Positions 1 to 5,951 of a stretch of 6,549 nucleotides of DNA are shown here, piece after piece. The stretch covers positions 1-6,549 of the forward strand of contig JAKSPA010000100.1 of NCBI GenBank assembly GCA_024405235.1, given 5' to 3'. Under the pieces are notes generated by a model that did no database searches, was not told the DNA's origin, and saw only the letters and a program-made list of their open reading frames with translations. The stretch's first letter is position 1. Each line of letters begins with the position of its first letter. A program made the translations under genes and the position numbers. The DNA is from Lentisphaeria bacterium (GTDB lineage Bacteria; Verrucomicrobiota; Lentisphaeria; Oligosphaerales; Oligosphaeraceae).

Positions 1-86
1 GTAAAGATTTGAAATCGGATTATATTATGCGACTGCACTTTTTGATGACTTTTTTTTGACACAATAAATAACTAGGAAATCCCTGA
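1..86 (+). promoter_or_regulatory. AT-rich leader upstream of rpsL with partial promoter signals
   Basis: This is the non-coding stretch before the first gene of the str-S10 unit. It contains a -10-like TATATT at 21-26 (overlapping TATTAT at 23-28). Any matching -35 would lie at or beyond the left edge, so the promoter cannot be confirmed. A run of eight T (50-57) is not preceded by a stem and is not a convincing terminator. The ribosome site for rpsL is a modest AGGAAA at 74-79, with its AGGA core 9 nt before the ATG. I see no riboswitch or ribosomal-protein-binding structure here, and no coding frame. Confidence 0.4.
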
Positions 87-485
87 ATGCCCACAATCAA
101 TCAGTTGATCCGTAAAGGCCGTTCCGTCAAGCCGGCCAAGAGCCGTGTCCGTGCACTTGATCAGTGCCCGCAGCGCCGCGGCGTCTGCATGCTGGTGACC
201 GTACGCACCCCCAAAAAGCCTAATTCCGCTCTGCGCAAAGTCTGCCGTGTCCGTCTGACCAATGGTCAGGAAGTCACCGCATACATCGGTGGCGAAGGCC
301 ACAACCTCCAGGAACACAGCGTCGTGCTGGTTCGTGGCGGCCGTGTCCGTGACCTGCCTGGTGTTCGTTATCACGTTGTCCGCGGCAAGCTGGATACACT
401 CGGCGTTGACAAGCGTCGTCGTGGTCGCTCCAAGTATGGTGTGAAGCGCCCGAAGGCTGGTGCCAGTGACGGAAAGAAGAAGTAA
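87..485 (+). CDS. rpsL: 30S ribosomal protein S12
   Basis: S12 lines the decoding centre of the 30S subunit and monitors codon-anticodon pairing. The 132-residue product aligns without gaps to E. coli S12 over the first 124 positions. The loop TPKKPNSALRK is at 41-51, YIGGEGHNLQEHS at 66-78, GGRVRDLPGVRYH at 84-96 and SKYGVKRPKA at 115-124. Lys43 and Lys44 are intact. Position 88, Lys in E. coli, is Arg (codon 348-350, CGT), a change that gives streptomycin resistance in several bacteria. Asp89, the residue methylthiolated by RimO in E. coli, is present. An eight-residue tail rich in Lys and Gly follows the usual end. Arg codons are all CGT or CGC, as expected for high expression. The start follows an AGGAAA site, and rpsG begins 28 nt after the stop. 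Confidence 0.98.
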   Translation: MPTINQLIRKGRSVKPAKSRVRALDQCPQRRGVCMLVTVRTPKKPNSALRKVCRVRLTNGQEVTAYIGGEGHNLQEHSVVLVRGGRVRDLPGVRYHVVRGKLDTLGVDKRRRGRSKYGVKRPKAGASDGKKK

Positions 486-513
486 TTTCAGGCAAACGGA
501 GAAGTAATCTACA

Positions 514-981
514 ATGAGAAGACATCAGGCAGTCAAGCGCGCACTCATTCCGGATGTGCGCTATAACAACGAGCTGGTCGCCCGTTTGATCAACACCATC
601 ATGCTGTGCGGCAAGAAGTCCACCGCTCAGACCATCGTCTACGGTGCATTCGATATTCTCAAGGAGAAGAAGGCGGACATGGAGCCGCTGGATCTCTTCC
701 TGGCCGCTCTCGAAAACGCGAAGCCGCGTCTTGAGGTCAAGAGCAAGCGCGTCGGTGGTGCTACCTACCAGGTTCCGCTTGAAGTTCCCGCAGGACGTCA
801 GGTCGCTCTGGCAATGCGCTGGATCGTCACCTATGCACGTGGCCGCAAGGGCATGGACACCTGCCACGCCCTGGCAGCAGAGTTGATGGATGCCTTCAAC
901 AACACCGGCAACACCATCAAGAAGCGTGATGATGTCCACAAGATGGCCAACGCCAACAAGGCATTCGCCCACTTCCGCTAA
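514..981 (+). CDS. rpsG: 30S ribosomal protein S7
   Basis: S7 is a primary 16S rRNA-binding protein that nucleates assembly of the 30S head and lies near the E-site tRNA. The 155-residue product has the usual length and family landmarks. These include a basic N-terminus (MRRHQAVKR), the helix VRYNNELVARLINTIMLCGKK (about 16-36), GGATYQVPLEV at 86-96 including the beta-hairpin residues, and ALAMRW followed by a basic C-terminal region ending AFAHFR. A GGAGA at 498-502 lies 11 nt before the ATG. The first two Arg codons are AGA, unlike the CGT/CGC of the rest of the gene. It is almost certainly co-transcribed with rpsL. The stop is followed by a structured 118-nt spacer, so the unit may be partly attenuated after this gene. 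Confidence 0.98.
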   Translation: MRRHQAVKRALIPDVRYNNELVARLINTIMLCGKKSTAQTIVYGAFDILKEKKADMEPLDLFLAALENAKPRLEVKSKRVGGATYQVPLEVPAGRQVALAMRWIVTYARGRKGMDTCHALAAELMDAFNNTGNTIKKRDDVHKMANANKAFAHFR

Positions 982-1099
982 TCTTTGATTGCTCAATGGC
1001 GACATCTCTTCAACGGGATGTCGCTTTCACGTGTCGTCGGACGGCGCTGAATGGCGTTTCCGACGACGTCAACTGACACTCTTTTTTCGGTTTTGTCTG
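982..1099 (+). promoter_or_regulatory. Structured rpsG-fusA spacer with two hairpins and no Shine-Dalgarno
   Basis: This is the longest gap inside the unit. Hairpin 1 (998-1025) pairs GCGACATC at 999-1006 with GATGTCGC at 1017-1024. The stem extends inward by two pairs to a six-base loop, and only three T follow it. Hairpin 2 (1031-1069) pairs GTCGTCGGA at 1033-1041 with TCCGACGAC at 1059-1067. It continues past a bulged C1042 to a GAAT loop at 1049-1052, about 17 pairs in all including wobbles. A pyrimidine-rich tract with six T (1082-1087) then runs to the fusA start, with no purine-rich ribosome site. The region could be an attenuator, a ribosomal-protein target or an mRNA processing site. 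The sequence alone does not decide which. Confidence 0.6.
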
Positions 1100-3160
1100 A
1101 TGATGGACGCCCGCGATGACTCCATCCGAAATTTCGGCATCATCGCCCACATTGATGCAGGCAAGACCACTCTGACCGAAAGAATCCTTCAGGAAACCGG
1201 CGAAATCCGCATCTGCGGAGCGGTTGAGGATGGGACGACGGTCAGCGATTACCTCCTGCAGGAGCGTGAACGCGGAATATCGATCGTCAGTGCTGCAGTT
1301 ACATGCAACTGGCGCGAAAAGCAGTTCAATCTGCTGGATACTCCGGGACACGTAGATTTCACAGCCGAAGTGGAACGATCTCTGCGGGTGATGGACGCTG
1401 CGATTGCGGTTTTCTGCGCTGTGCGTGGCGTTCAGGCTCAGTCCGAAATGGTCTGGAGACGAGCACGCGGCTATGGCTTGCCTGGCCTTGCGTTCGTCAA
1501 CAAACTGGATCGCGAAGGTGCCGATTTTCATGCGGTCCTCGCTCAGATGGGCGAATTCTTCGGCGACAGCAAGCCGTTGCCGCTGATGCTTCCCGTCAAG
1601 GACGAGTCTGGAAAATTTCTCGGCATTGTCGATTTGGTCACTGGCGAACTTGTCGGAGAGCAGGGCGATGTTCCTGCTGACGACATTGAACTCACCCTCT
1701 GGGATGGACGCAGACAGATTCTGGAGACTCTCGGCGAATGCGACGACGCAATTGCCGATTTCTTCCTGAAGGGAGATTTCCCGCCGAAGGAAATCTTCAC
1801 TGCTGCTCTTCGCAGAGCGGTTCTCAAGAACGCCGTGATTCCTGTTTTCTGCGGCTCGGCCAAACTTGGCTGGGGCGTGAGAACACTTCTGGACGGCGTC
1901 GCGGATTATCTCCCGACACCCTCCGAACGGCTTTGTTCGCCTTCTGGCAAACGATGCTTCTCGATTTCGGATGGAAAACTGACTGCGCCTGATGGTCGCC
2001 GTTTTGCGGTGATGTCGGTTGTCAAGACCATCCGCTCCCCATGGCCTGGGGATTACGCTGCTGTTCGCATCTACAGCGGCCGTGTTGAAAAGGGCATGAC
2101 GCTTACCGATGCAAACAGGAACATCTCCTGGAAAATCGGACAGGTGTGGCGCCTCAAGGCCGCCGAAGCCGATGAAATTCCCTTCGCCGTCGCAGGCGAA
2201 GTCGTCGGCCTTGCAGCTGATGCCGAGTCGGCTCTTCCCGCATTCCGCGCGGGAGACACGCTCGTCGAAGAGGGCGCACCGCTCATTCGCCTTGCGAGAA
2301 TGCGCTTCCCTGAACCGGTGCTCTCGCTGGTTCTCGAAGGCATTGGCGCTGAAGACCGCAGGAATCTCCCTGACGCACTTGCGGTTCTCGCGGAAGAAGA
2401 TCCCACGCTTAGATGGAAGCGCGGGCCCCAGGACGGTCAGTGCACCGCTTCGGGAATGGGAGAGCTCCATCTGCAGGTCCTTCGCGAAAGGCTCTTCTCC
2501 GAGCACCGCGTCGCGACCAGGGCAGGGCGACCGCTCGTCGCATATCGTGCGACTGTAGCGCAGGAGGCCCTGATTGAAAGAGAGTTCAGAAGGCAACTCT
2601 CACCGACATTGACCGTTCAGGCCAAAGTCGTTGTGAAATTTGAACCGCTGCCTCAAAACAGCGGTGCAGAGGTTCTTTTCCCATTCGCGGAAAGTTCCTC
2701 TTTGCCTAAGGATTGCATCGATGCAATCCAGCAGGCAGTAACCGAATTCGTTGACGGTGGAACCCCTTCGGGCTACCCGTTGACGAACACGCGCGTCACA
2801 GTCCAGGAGGTGTCCAGCGAAAGCGAAGACACTTCCGAACCGGTGTTCTTAACCGCCACCCGACTCGCGCTGGTCGATGCTTTGACCAACGCACGGGAGG
2901 TTGTGCTGGAACCTGTGATGCGGCTCGAAGTGAGTTCCGCTGCCGAACAGATCGGCGCCATCCTGAACGACCTAAACGCAAGACGCGCAAAAGTCCTTCA
3001 GGTGGATGCTCTGCCAGACGGCGGCTCTCGCGCAGTCGCACTGGTCCCCGTCGCAGAAATGATTTCCTATGCCACTTCTCTCCGTTCTATAACGGGAGGA
3101 CGGGCGCTCTTCGCCGCCGAGCCCGCAGCGTTGGAAATCCGACCAGACCAGAGCAAATAA
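1100..3160 (+). CDS. fusA: Elongation factor G family GTPase, diverged EF-G2 (ribosome recycling) type
   Basis: This 686-residue translational GTPase has the five-domain EF-G layout. G1 is AHIDAGKTT (16-24), switch I is RGISI (58-62), G3 is DTPGH (80-84), G4 is NKLD (134-137) and G5 is GSA (252-254). Domain II follows, then a domain III SGMGELHL motif near 450, domain IV with TPSGYPL (555-561) and domain V with YATSLRS. The GGRGQYGHV loop of translocating EF-G is replaced by SPTLTVQAKV (501-510), and the second tip loop HDVDSSE is also missing. The pattern EDGTTVSD, QERERGIS and SAAVT, with this domain IV, is closest to mitochondrial EF-G2 and spirochaete-type spdEFG2, which split post-termination ribosomes with RRF. 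Switch I has Ser where EF-G1 has Thr. ATG 1100 (or ATG 1103) is chosen because homology begins there; an in-frame TTG at 989 would add 37 unrelated residues. No Shine-Dalgarno is visible. AGA, CGA and CGG codons are common, unlike the neighbouring genes. The EF-G family call is certain, the subfamily call moderately so. Confidence 0.93.
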   Translation: MMDARDDSIRNFGIIAHIDAGKTTLTERILQETGEIRICGAVEDGTTVSDYLLQERERGISIVSAAVTCNWREKQFNLLDTPGHVDFTAEVERSLRVMDAAIAVFCAVRGVQAQSEMVWRRARGYGLPGLAFVNKLDREGADFHAVLAQMGEFFGDSKPLPLMLPVKDESGKFLGIVDLVTGELVGEQGDVPADDIELTLWDGRRQILETLGECDDAIADFFLKGDFPPKEIFTAALRRAVLKNAVIPVFCGSAKLGWGVRTLLDGVADYLPTPSERLCSPSGKRCFSISDGKLTAPDGRRFAVMSVVKTIRSPWPGDYAAVRIYSGRVEKGMTLTDANRNISWKIGQVWRLKAAEADEIPFAVAGEVVGLAADAESALPAFRAGDTLVEEGAPLIRLARMRFPEPVLSLVLEGIGAEDRRNLPDALAVLAEEDPTLRWKRGPQDGQCTASGMGELHLQVLRERLFSEHRVATRAGRPLVAYRATVAQEALIEREFRRQLSPTLTVQAKVVVKFEPLPQNSGAEVLFPFAESSSLPKDCIDAIQQAVTEFVDGGTPSGYPLTNTRVTVQEVSSESEDTSEPVFLTATRLALVDALTNAREVVLEPVMRLEVSSAAEQIGAILNDLNARRAKVLQVDALPDGGSRAVALVPVAEMISYATSLRSITGGRALFAAEPAALEIRPDQSK

Positions 3161-3173
3161 CCAGGAAAAGGAC

Positions 3174-3485
3174 ATGGCTAACAAGCAAACCATCCGCATC
3201 CGGCTCCAGGCTTTCGAGAACTCGATCCTGGACCAGTCCACCGCGGACATCGTCGGTACCGTCAAGCGCACCGGCGCGCAGATCGCAGGACCCATCCCCC
3301 TGCCCACCAAAATCGAGCGGTTCACCGTCAACCGTTCCCCGCACGTGGACAAGAAGTCCATGGAGCAGTTCGAGATCCGCACCCACAAGCGCGTTCTCGA
3401 CATCATCAACTCTTCCGTCAAGACAGTTGACGAGCTGCGCAAGCTCTCTCTGCCCGCTGGCGTGGAAATCGTCGTCAAACTCTAA
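3174..3485 (+). CDS. rpsJ: 30S ribosomal protein S10
   Basis: S10 sits in the 30S head. In many bacteria it also works as NusE, which pairs with NusB or NusG in antitermination and in transcription-translation coupling. The 103-residue product has the family length and landmarks. These are IRIRLQAFENSILDQS near the start, GPIPLPTKIERFTVNRSPHVDKKS in the mid-chain loop region, and FEIRTHKRVLDI before the C-terminal strand ending VEIVVKL. It starts 13 nt after the fusA stop, behind a purine-rich AGGAAAAGGA (3163-3172). tuf, which usually lies between fusA and rpsJ in str-S10 fusions, is absent. No separate S10-leader promoter or L4-binding leader is evident, because the gap is too short. Confidence 0.98.
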   Translation: MANKQTIRIRLQAFENSILDQSTADIVGTVKRTGAQIAGPIPLPTKIERFTVNRSPHVDKKSMEQFEIRTHKRVLDIINSSVKTVDELRKLSLPAGVEIVVKL

Positions 3486-3503
3486 GCCAAGGAGACATAG
3501 AAC

Positions 3504-4139
3504 ATGAAGAAAGGTCTCATCGGCAAAAAGCTGGGTATGACGCAGATCTTCAATGAGCAGGGCGCTCTGGTCCCCGTGACCGTCATCAACTGCGGCCCCT
3601 GCACCGTCATTACCGCCAAAACCGTCGAAAAGGACGGCTACAGCGCTCTTCAGCTGGGCTTCGGCTCACGCAAGATCAAGAATGTCTCCAAGGCAGTCCT
3701 CGGAACACTGAAGGCCGCAAATCTGGAGTCCAATCCTCCCGAAGTCATCAAGGAAATCCGCCTGGATGCCGATCCCGCCCAGAAGGCTGGCGATGTCCTC
3801 GACGTCGATATCTTTGCAGTAGACGAATTCGTGGATGTCACCGGCACCACAAAGGGCCGTGGCTTCCAGGGCGTCGTTCATCGCTGGCACTTCGCCGGTG
3901 GCCGTGAAACTCACGGTGGTGCATGGACCCGCAGAACCGGTTCTATCGGTATGTGCGAAAAGCCCGGTAAGGTCATGAAGGGCCATCCAATGCCCGGTCA
4001 CATGGGTGATGTCACTCGCACCACTCAGAACCTGAAGGTCGTGGGCGTTCGTCCGGAAGAGCATCTGCTTTTCGTCAAGGGCGGCATCCCCGGCGCCAAC
4101 GGCGGTGTCGTGGTCGTTCGCAACGCCGTTAAGAAGTAA
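3504..4139 (+). CDS. rplC: 50S ribosomal protein L3
   Basis: L3 is an early-assembling 23S rRNA-binding protein whose long loop reaches towards the peptidyl transferase centre. The 211-residue product has the N-terminal GLIGKKLGMTQIF, then VDVTGTTKGRGFQGVVHRW at roughly 110-129, the loop region THGGAWTRRTGSIG, then PGKVMKGHPMPGHMG and a C-terminus with VKGGIPGANGG. The Gln methylated by PrmB in E. coli (Gln150, in SIGQNQ) aligns with Glu here (SIGMCE), so that modification is not expected. This is common outside gammaproteobacteria. AAGGAG at 3489-3494 lies 9 nt before the start. The gene is 18 nt from rpsJ and 17 nt from rplD. Confidence 0.98.
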   Translation: MKKGLIGKKLGMTQIFNEQGALVPVTVINCGPCTVITAKTVEKDGYSALQLGFGSRKIKNVSKAVLGTLKAANLESNPPEVIKEIRLDADPAQKAGDVLDVDIFAVDEFVDVTGTTKGRGFQGVVHRWHFAGGRETHGGAWTRRTGSIGMCEKPGKVMKGHPMPGHMGDVTRTTQNLKVVGVRPEEHLLFVKGGIPGANGGVVVVRNAVKK

Positions 4140-4156
4140 TCTGGGAGGAGCCAACA

Positions 4157-4786
4157 ATGTCTAACCTCAATATCCTGAATCAGCAGGGCGCCGACACTGG
4201 CGCACCCGCCGCCATCGAGGAGAGCTGGCTTGTCCGTGACAAGGGCGAGCAGGCAGTCAAGGACGCCGTTGTGGCTTTCCTGGCAGCTCAGCGCAGCGGC
4301 ACAGCTTGCACCAAGAACCGTGCAAATCTCTCCAGCCGTTCACAGGCAAAACCGTGGCGTCAGAAGGGCAATGGCCGTGCACGTAGCGGCGGCAAGAGCA
4401 GCCCCGTCTGGCGTGGTGGTGCAGTCGCCTTCGGTCCCGTGCCCCGCGACTACAGCGTCTCCATCAATAAGAAAGTCCTGAAGCTGGCTCTGAAGCGCGC
4501 CTTCACCGACAGACTTGATGACGGTGATATCATCGTCGTCGACTCTCTTGCCTTCGATACTCCGAAGACAAAGGAGATGACTGGATTCCTCAAGGCCATC
4601 AACGCTGGCACCGACGCACTGGTCCTCGTTGATGAATACTCCGAAAACGTCGATCTGGCCGCCAGAAAACTCCAGCAGGTTCTGGTTCTGAAGGCTTCCA
4701 GCGTCAATACCTATCTGATGCTGCTCTTCAAGAAGATCGTCATCACCAAGGCGGGTCTGGCTCAGCTGGCCGCACGCCTCGCATAA
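4157..4786 (+). CDS. rplD: 50S ribosomal protein L4
   Basis: L4 binds 23S rRNA, and its extended loop lines the nascent-peptide exit tunnel. In E. coli it also represses its own S10 operon; whether it does so here is unknown. The 209-residue protein contains the loop AKPWRQKGNGRARSGGKSSP (64-83), with the tunnel-facing Lys of KPWRQKG intact, a position where changes give macrolide resistance. It also has VWRGGAVAFGPVPRDYS and the globular part DIIVVDSLAF. A strong GGGAGGAG at 4143-4150 precedes the ATG by 6 nt. The stop codon overlaps the ribosome-binding site of rplW, which suggests translational coupling. Confidence 0.97.
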   Translation: MSNLNILNQQGADTGAPAAIEESWLVRDKGEQAVKDAVVAFLAAQRSGTACTKNRANLSSRSQAKPWRQKGNGRARSGGKSSPVWRGGAVAFGPVPRDYSVSINKKVLKLALKRAFTDRLDDGDIIVVDSLAFDTPKTKEMTGFLKAINAGTDALVLVDEYSENVDLAARKLQQVLVLKASSVNTYLMLLFKKIVITKAGLAQLAARLA

Positions 4787-4790
4787 GGAG
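4785..4790 (+). promoter_or_regulatory. Shine-Dalgarno that decides the rplW start
   Basis: AAGGAG overlaps the last two bases of the rplD stop codon. It touches the first in-frame ATG at 4791 with no spacing, but lies 9 nt before the ATG at 4800. Other genes here have spacings of 6-11 nt (rplD 6, rpsS 8, rplC 9), so initiation at 4800 fits and 4791 does not. Confidence 0.75.
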
Positions 4791-4799
4791 ATGAACACG

Positions 4800-5093
4800 A
4801 TGGACAAAACCTTCAATCCATACGATGTGGTTTACACCGTGCTTATCACTGAGCGCGGCACGAAACTGACCGAGAAGTTCAACAAGTACCTCTTCAAGGT
4901 CAATCCCGCAAGCAACAAGGTTCAGATCAAGGCAGCCGTCGAGGCCATCTTCCCCGAAGTTAAGGTCTCTGCTGTCAACACCATGAACTTCCTGGGCAAA
5001 TCCAAGCGGATGCGCACCGCCAAGATGGGCAAGCGCCCTGACTGGAAGAAGGCTGTGGTCACCCTCTCCGAGGGAACTATCGAGTTGCTGTAA
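4800..5093 (+). CDS. rplW: 50S ribosomal protein L23
   Basis: L23 lies at the exit of the ribosomal tunnel and is the docking site for trigger factor and the signal recognition particle. From ATG 4800 the product is 97 residues, a normal length. It begins MDKTFNPYDVVYTVLITERG, where family members have a comparable start followed by an I-x-x-P-x-x-TEK-like segment. The core is YLFKVNPASNKVQIKAAVEAIF and VKVSAVNTMNF, and then a basic loop GKSKRMRTAKMGKRPDWKKA leads into the last strand. The P-x-x-TEK signature is loosened to VLITERGTK. An ATG at 4791 would add only Met-Asn-Thr but abuts the ribosome site, so the shorter form is preferred. The gap to rplB is 27 nt. Confidence 0.95.
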   Translation: MDKTFNPYDVVYTVLITERGTKLTEKFNKYLFKVNPASNKVQIKAAVEAIFPEVKVSAVNTMNFLGKSKRMRTAKMGKRPDWKKAVVTLSEGTIELL

Positions 5094-5120
5094 AATCACT
5101 CACACAGGAGAAATCTCGAA

Positions 5121-5951
5121 ATGGGAATCAAAGCATACAAGCCTACGAGCCCAGGGCGTCGTGGCATGGTGGTGAGTGACTTCTCAGAACTCACCCGCCG
5201 CACTTCCGAAAAGTCCCTGACTGTCGGAAAGCACTCCACTGGTGGCCGCAACAACTACGGCCGCATGACTGTCCGCTTCCGTGGCGGCGGTGTGAAGCGC
5301 TGCTTCCGTATCATTGACTTCAAGCGCTATGACAAGGACGGCGTGCCAGCGCGCGTCGCGGAGATCGAATACGATCCCAACCGCACCAGCCGCATCGCAC
5401 TGCTGCACTATGCCGATGGTGAAAAGCGTTACATCCTTGCGCCTGTCGGCGTCAAGCAGGGTGACGTTCTGATGAGCGGTGTCAATGCCGAGTTCAAGCC
5501 CGGCAACAACATGCCCATCGATAACATACCCGAAGGCATCAACATCCACTGCATCGAAATGGTCCCCGGCAAGGGCGCCCAGATCGCACGTTCCGCAGGT
5601 CAGTACGCAGTTCTCCGCGCAAAGGAGAATGGCTACGCGCAGGTTCGCCTGCCCTCCGGCGAAGTCCGTCTGATCAACGTCAAGTGCCGTGCTACCATCG
5701 GTCAGGTCGGCAACATCGAGCACGCCGATATCAAACTGGGTAAGGCCGGTAAGGCACGTTATCTCGGTTTCCGCCCCCACGTCCGTGGTGTCGCACAGAA
5801 CCCTGTCGACTCCCCGATGGGTGGTGGTGAAGGTAAGGCAGACGGTGGTGGCCACCCGCAGTCTCCTTGGGCACAGCTCTCCAAGGGATTCAAGACCCGT
5901 AAGCCTAACAAGCAGTCCGACAACTTCATCGTTTCACGGAGGAAGAAGTAA
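5121..5951 (+). CDS. rplB: 50S ribosomal protein L2
   Basis: L2 is a primary 23S rRNA-binding protein near the peptidyl transferase centre and helps the subunits associate. The 276-residue product has KPTSPGRR (7-14), GGRNN (41-45), EYDPNR (83-88), YILAPVGVKQGD (104-115), MVPGKGAQIARSAG (147-160) and LGKAG (206-210). It ends in a GGGEG module (234-238) followed by SPW and a basic tail. The most conserved stretch, NPVDHPHGGGEG in E. coli, reads NPVDSPMGGGEG. Ser231 (codon 5811-5813) replaces the residue equivalent to E. coli His229, and Met233 replaces the second His. The insert KADGGGHPQSPW resembles L2 of non-proteobacterial groups. AGGAG at 5106-5110 lies 10 nt before the ATG. The stop overlaps the rpsS start by one base (TAATG). 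Confidence 0.98.
   Translation: MGIKAYKPTSPGRRGMVVSDFSELTRRTSEKSLTVGKHSTGGRNNYGRMTVRFRGGGVKRCFRIIDFKRYDKDGVPARVAEIEYDPNRTSRIALLHYADGEKRYILAPVGVKQGDVLMSGVNAEFKPGNNMPIDNIPEGINIHCIEMVPGKGAQIARSAGQYAVLRAKENGYAQVRLPSGEVRLINVKCRATIGQVGNIEHADIKLGKAGKARYLGFRPHVRGVAQNPVDSPMGGGEGKADGGGHPQSPWAQLSKGFKTRKPNKQSDNFIVSRRKK

Noticed and set aside
56..61. TTGACA as a -35 box for rpsL
   Set aside because: No -10 follows at 16-18 nt, and the spacing would put the transcription start inside rpsL. It looks like chance at the end of a T-run.
989..1099. TTG at 989 as the EF-G start, giving 723 residues
   Set aside because: The extra 37 residues have no EF-G similarity and are encoded by the two hairpins. There is no Shine-Dalgarno before 989, and family homology starts right after ATG 1100.
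1010..2596. Long antisense frame of 528 codons opposite the EF-G gene
   Set aside because: The opposite strand has an unmistakable EF-G. The antisense product has no recognisable motif, is rich in Arg, Ser and Cys, and is a shadow of codon bias.
3088..3093. TATAAC as an internal -10 for rpsJ
   Set aside because: The best -35 at suitable spacing (TTCCTA at 3064-3069) is poor, and it lies within coding sequence with conserved residues.
1100..3160. Reading the GTPase as a TetM-type ribosomal protection protein
   Set aside because: A few features recall TetM (GVQAQ, PLPxxSG in domain IV), but DTPGHVDFTAEVERSLRV, the EF-G-like length and the domain V YATSLRS fit EF-G2 better. The str-operon position also argues against a resistance gene.
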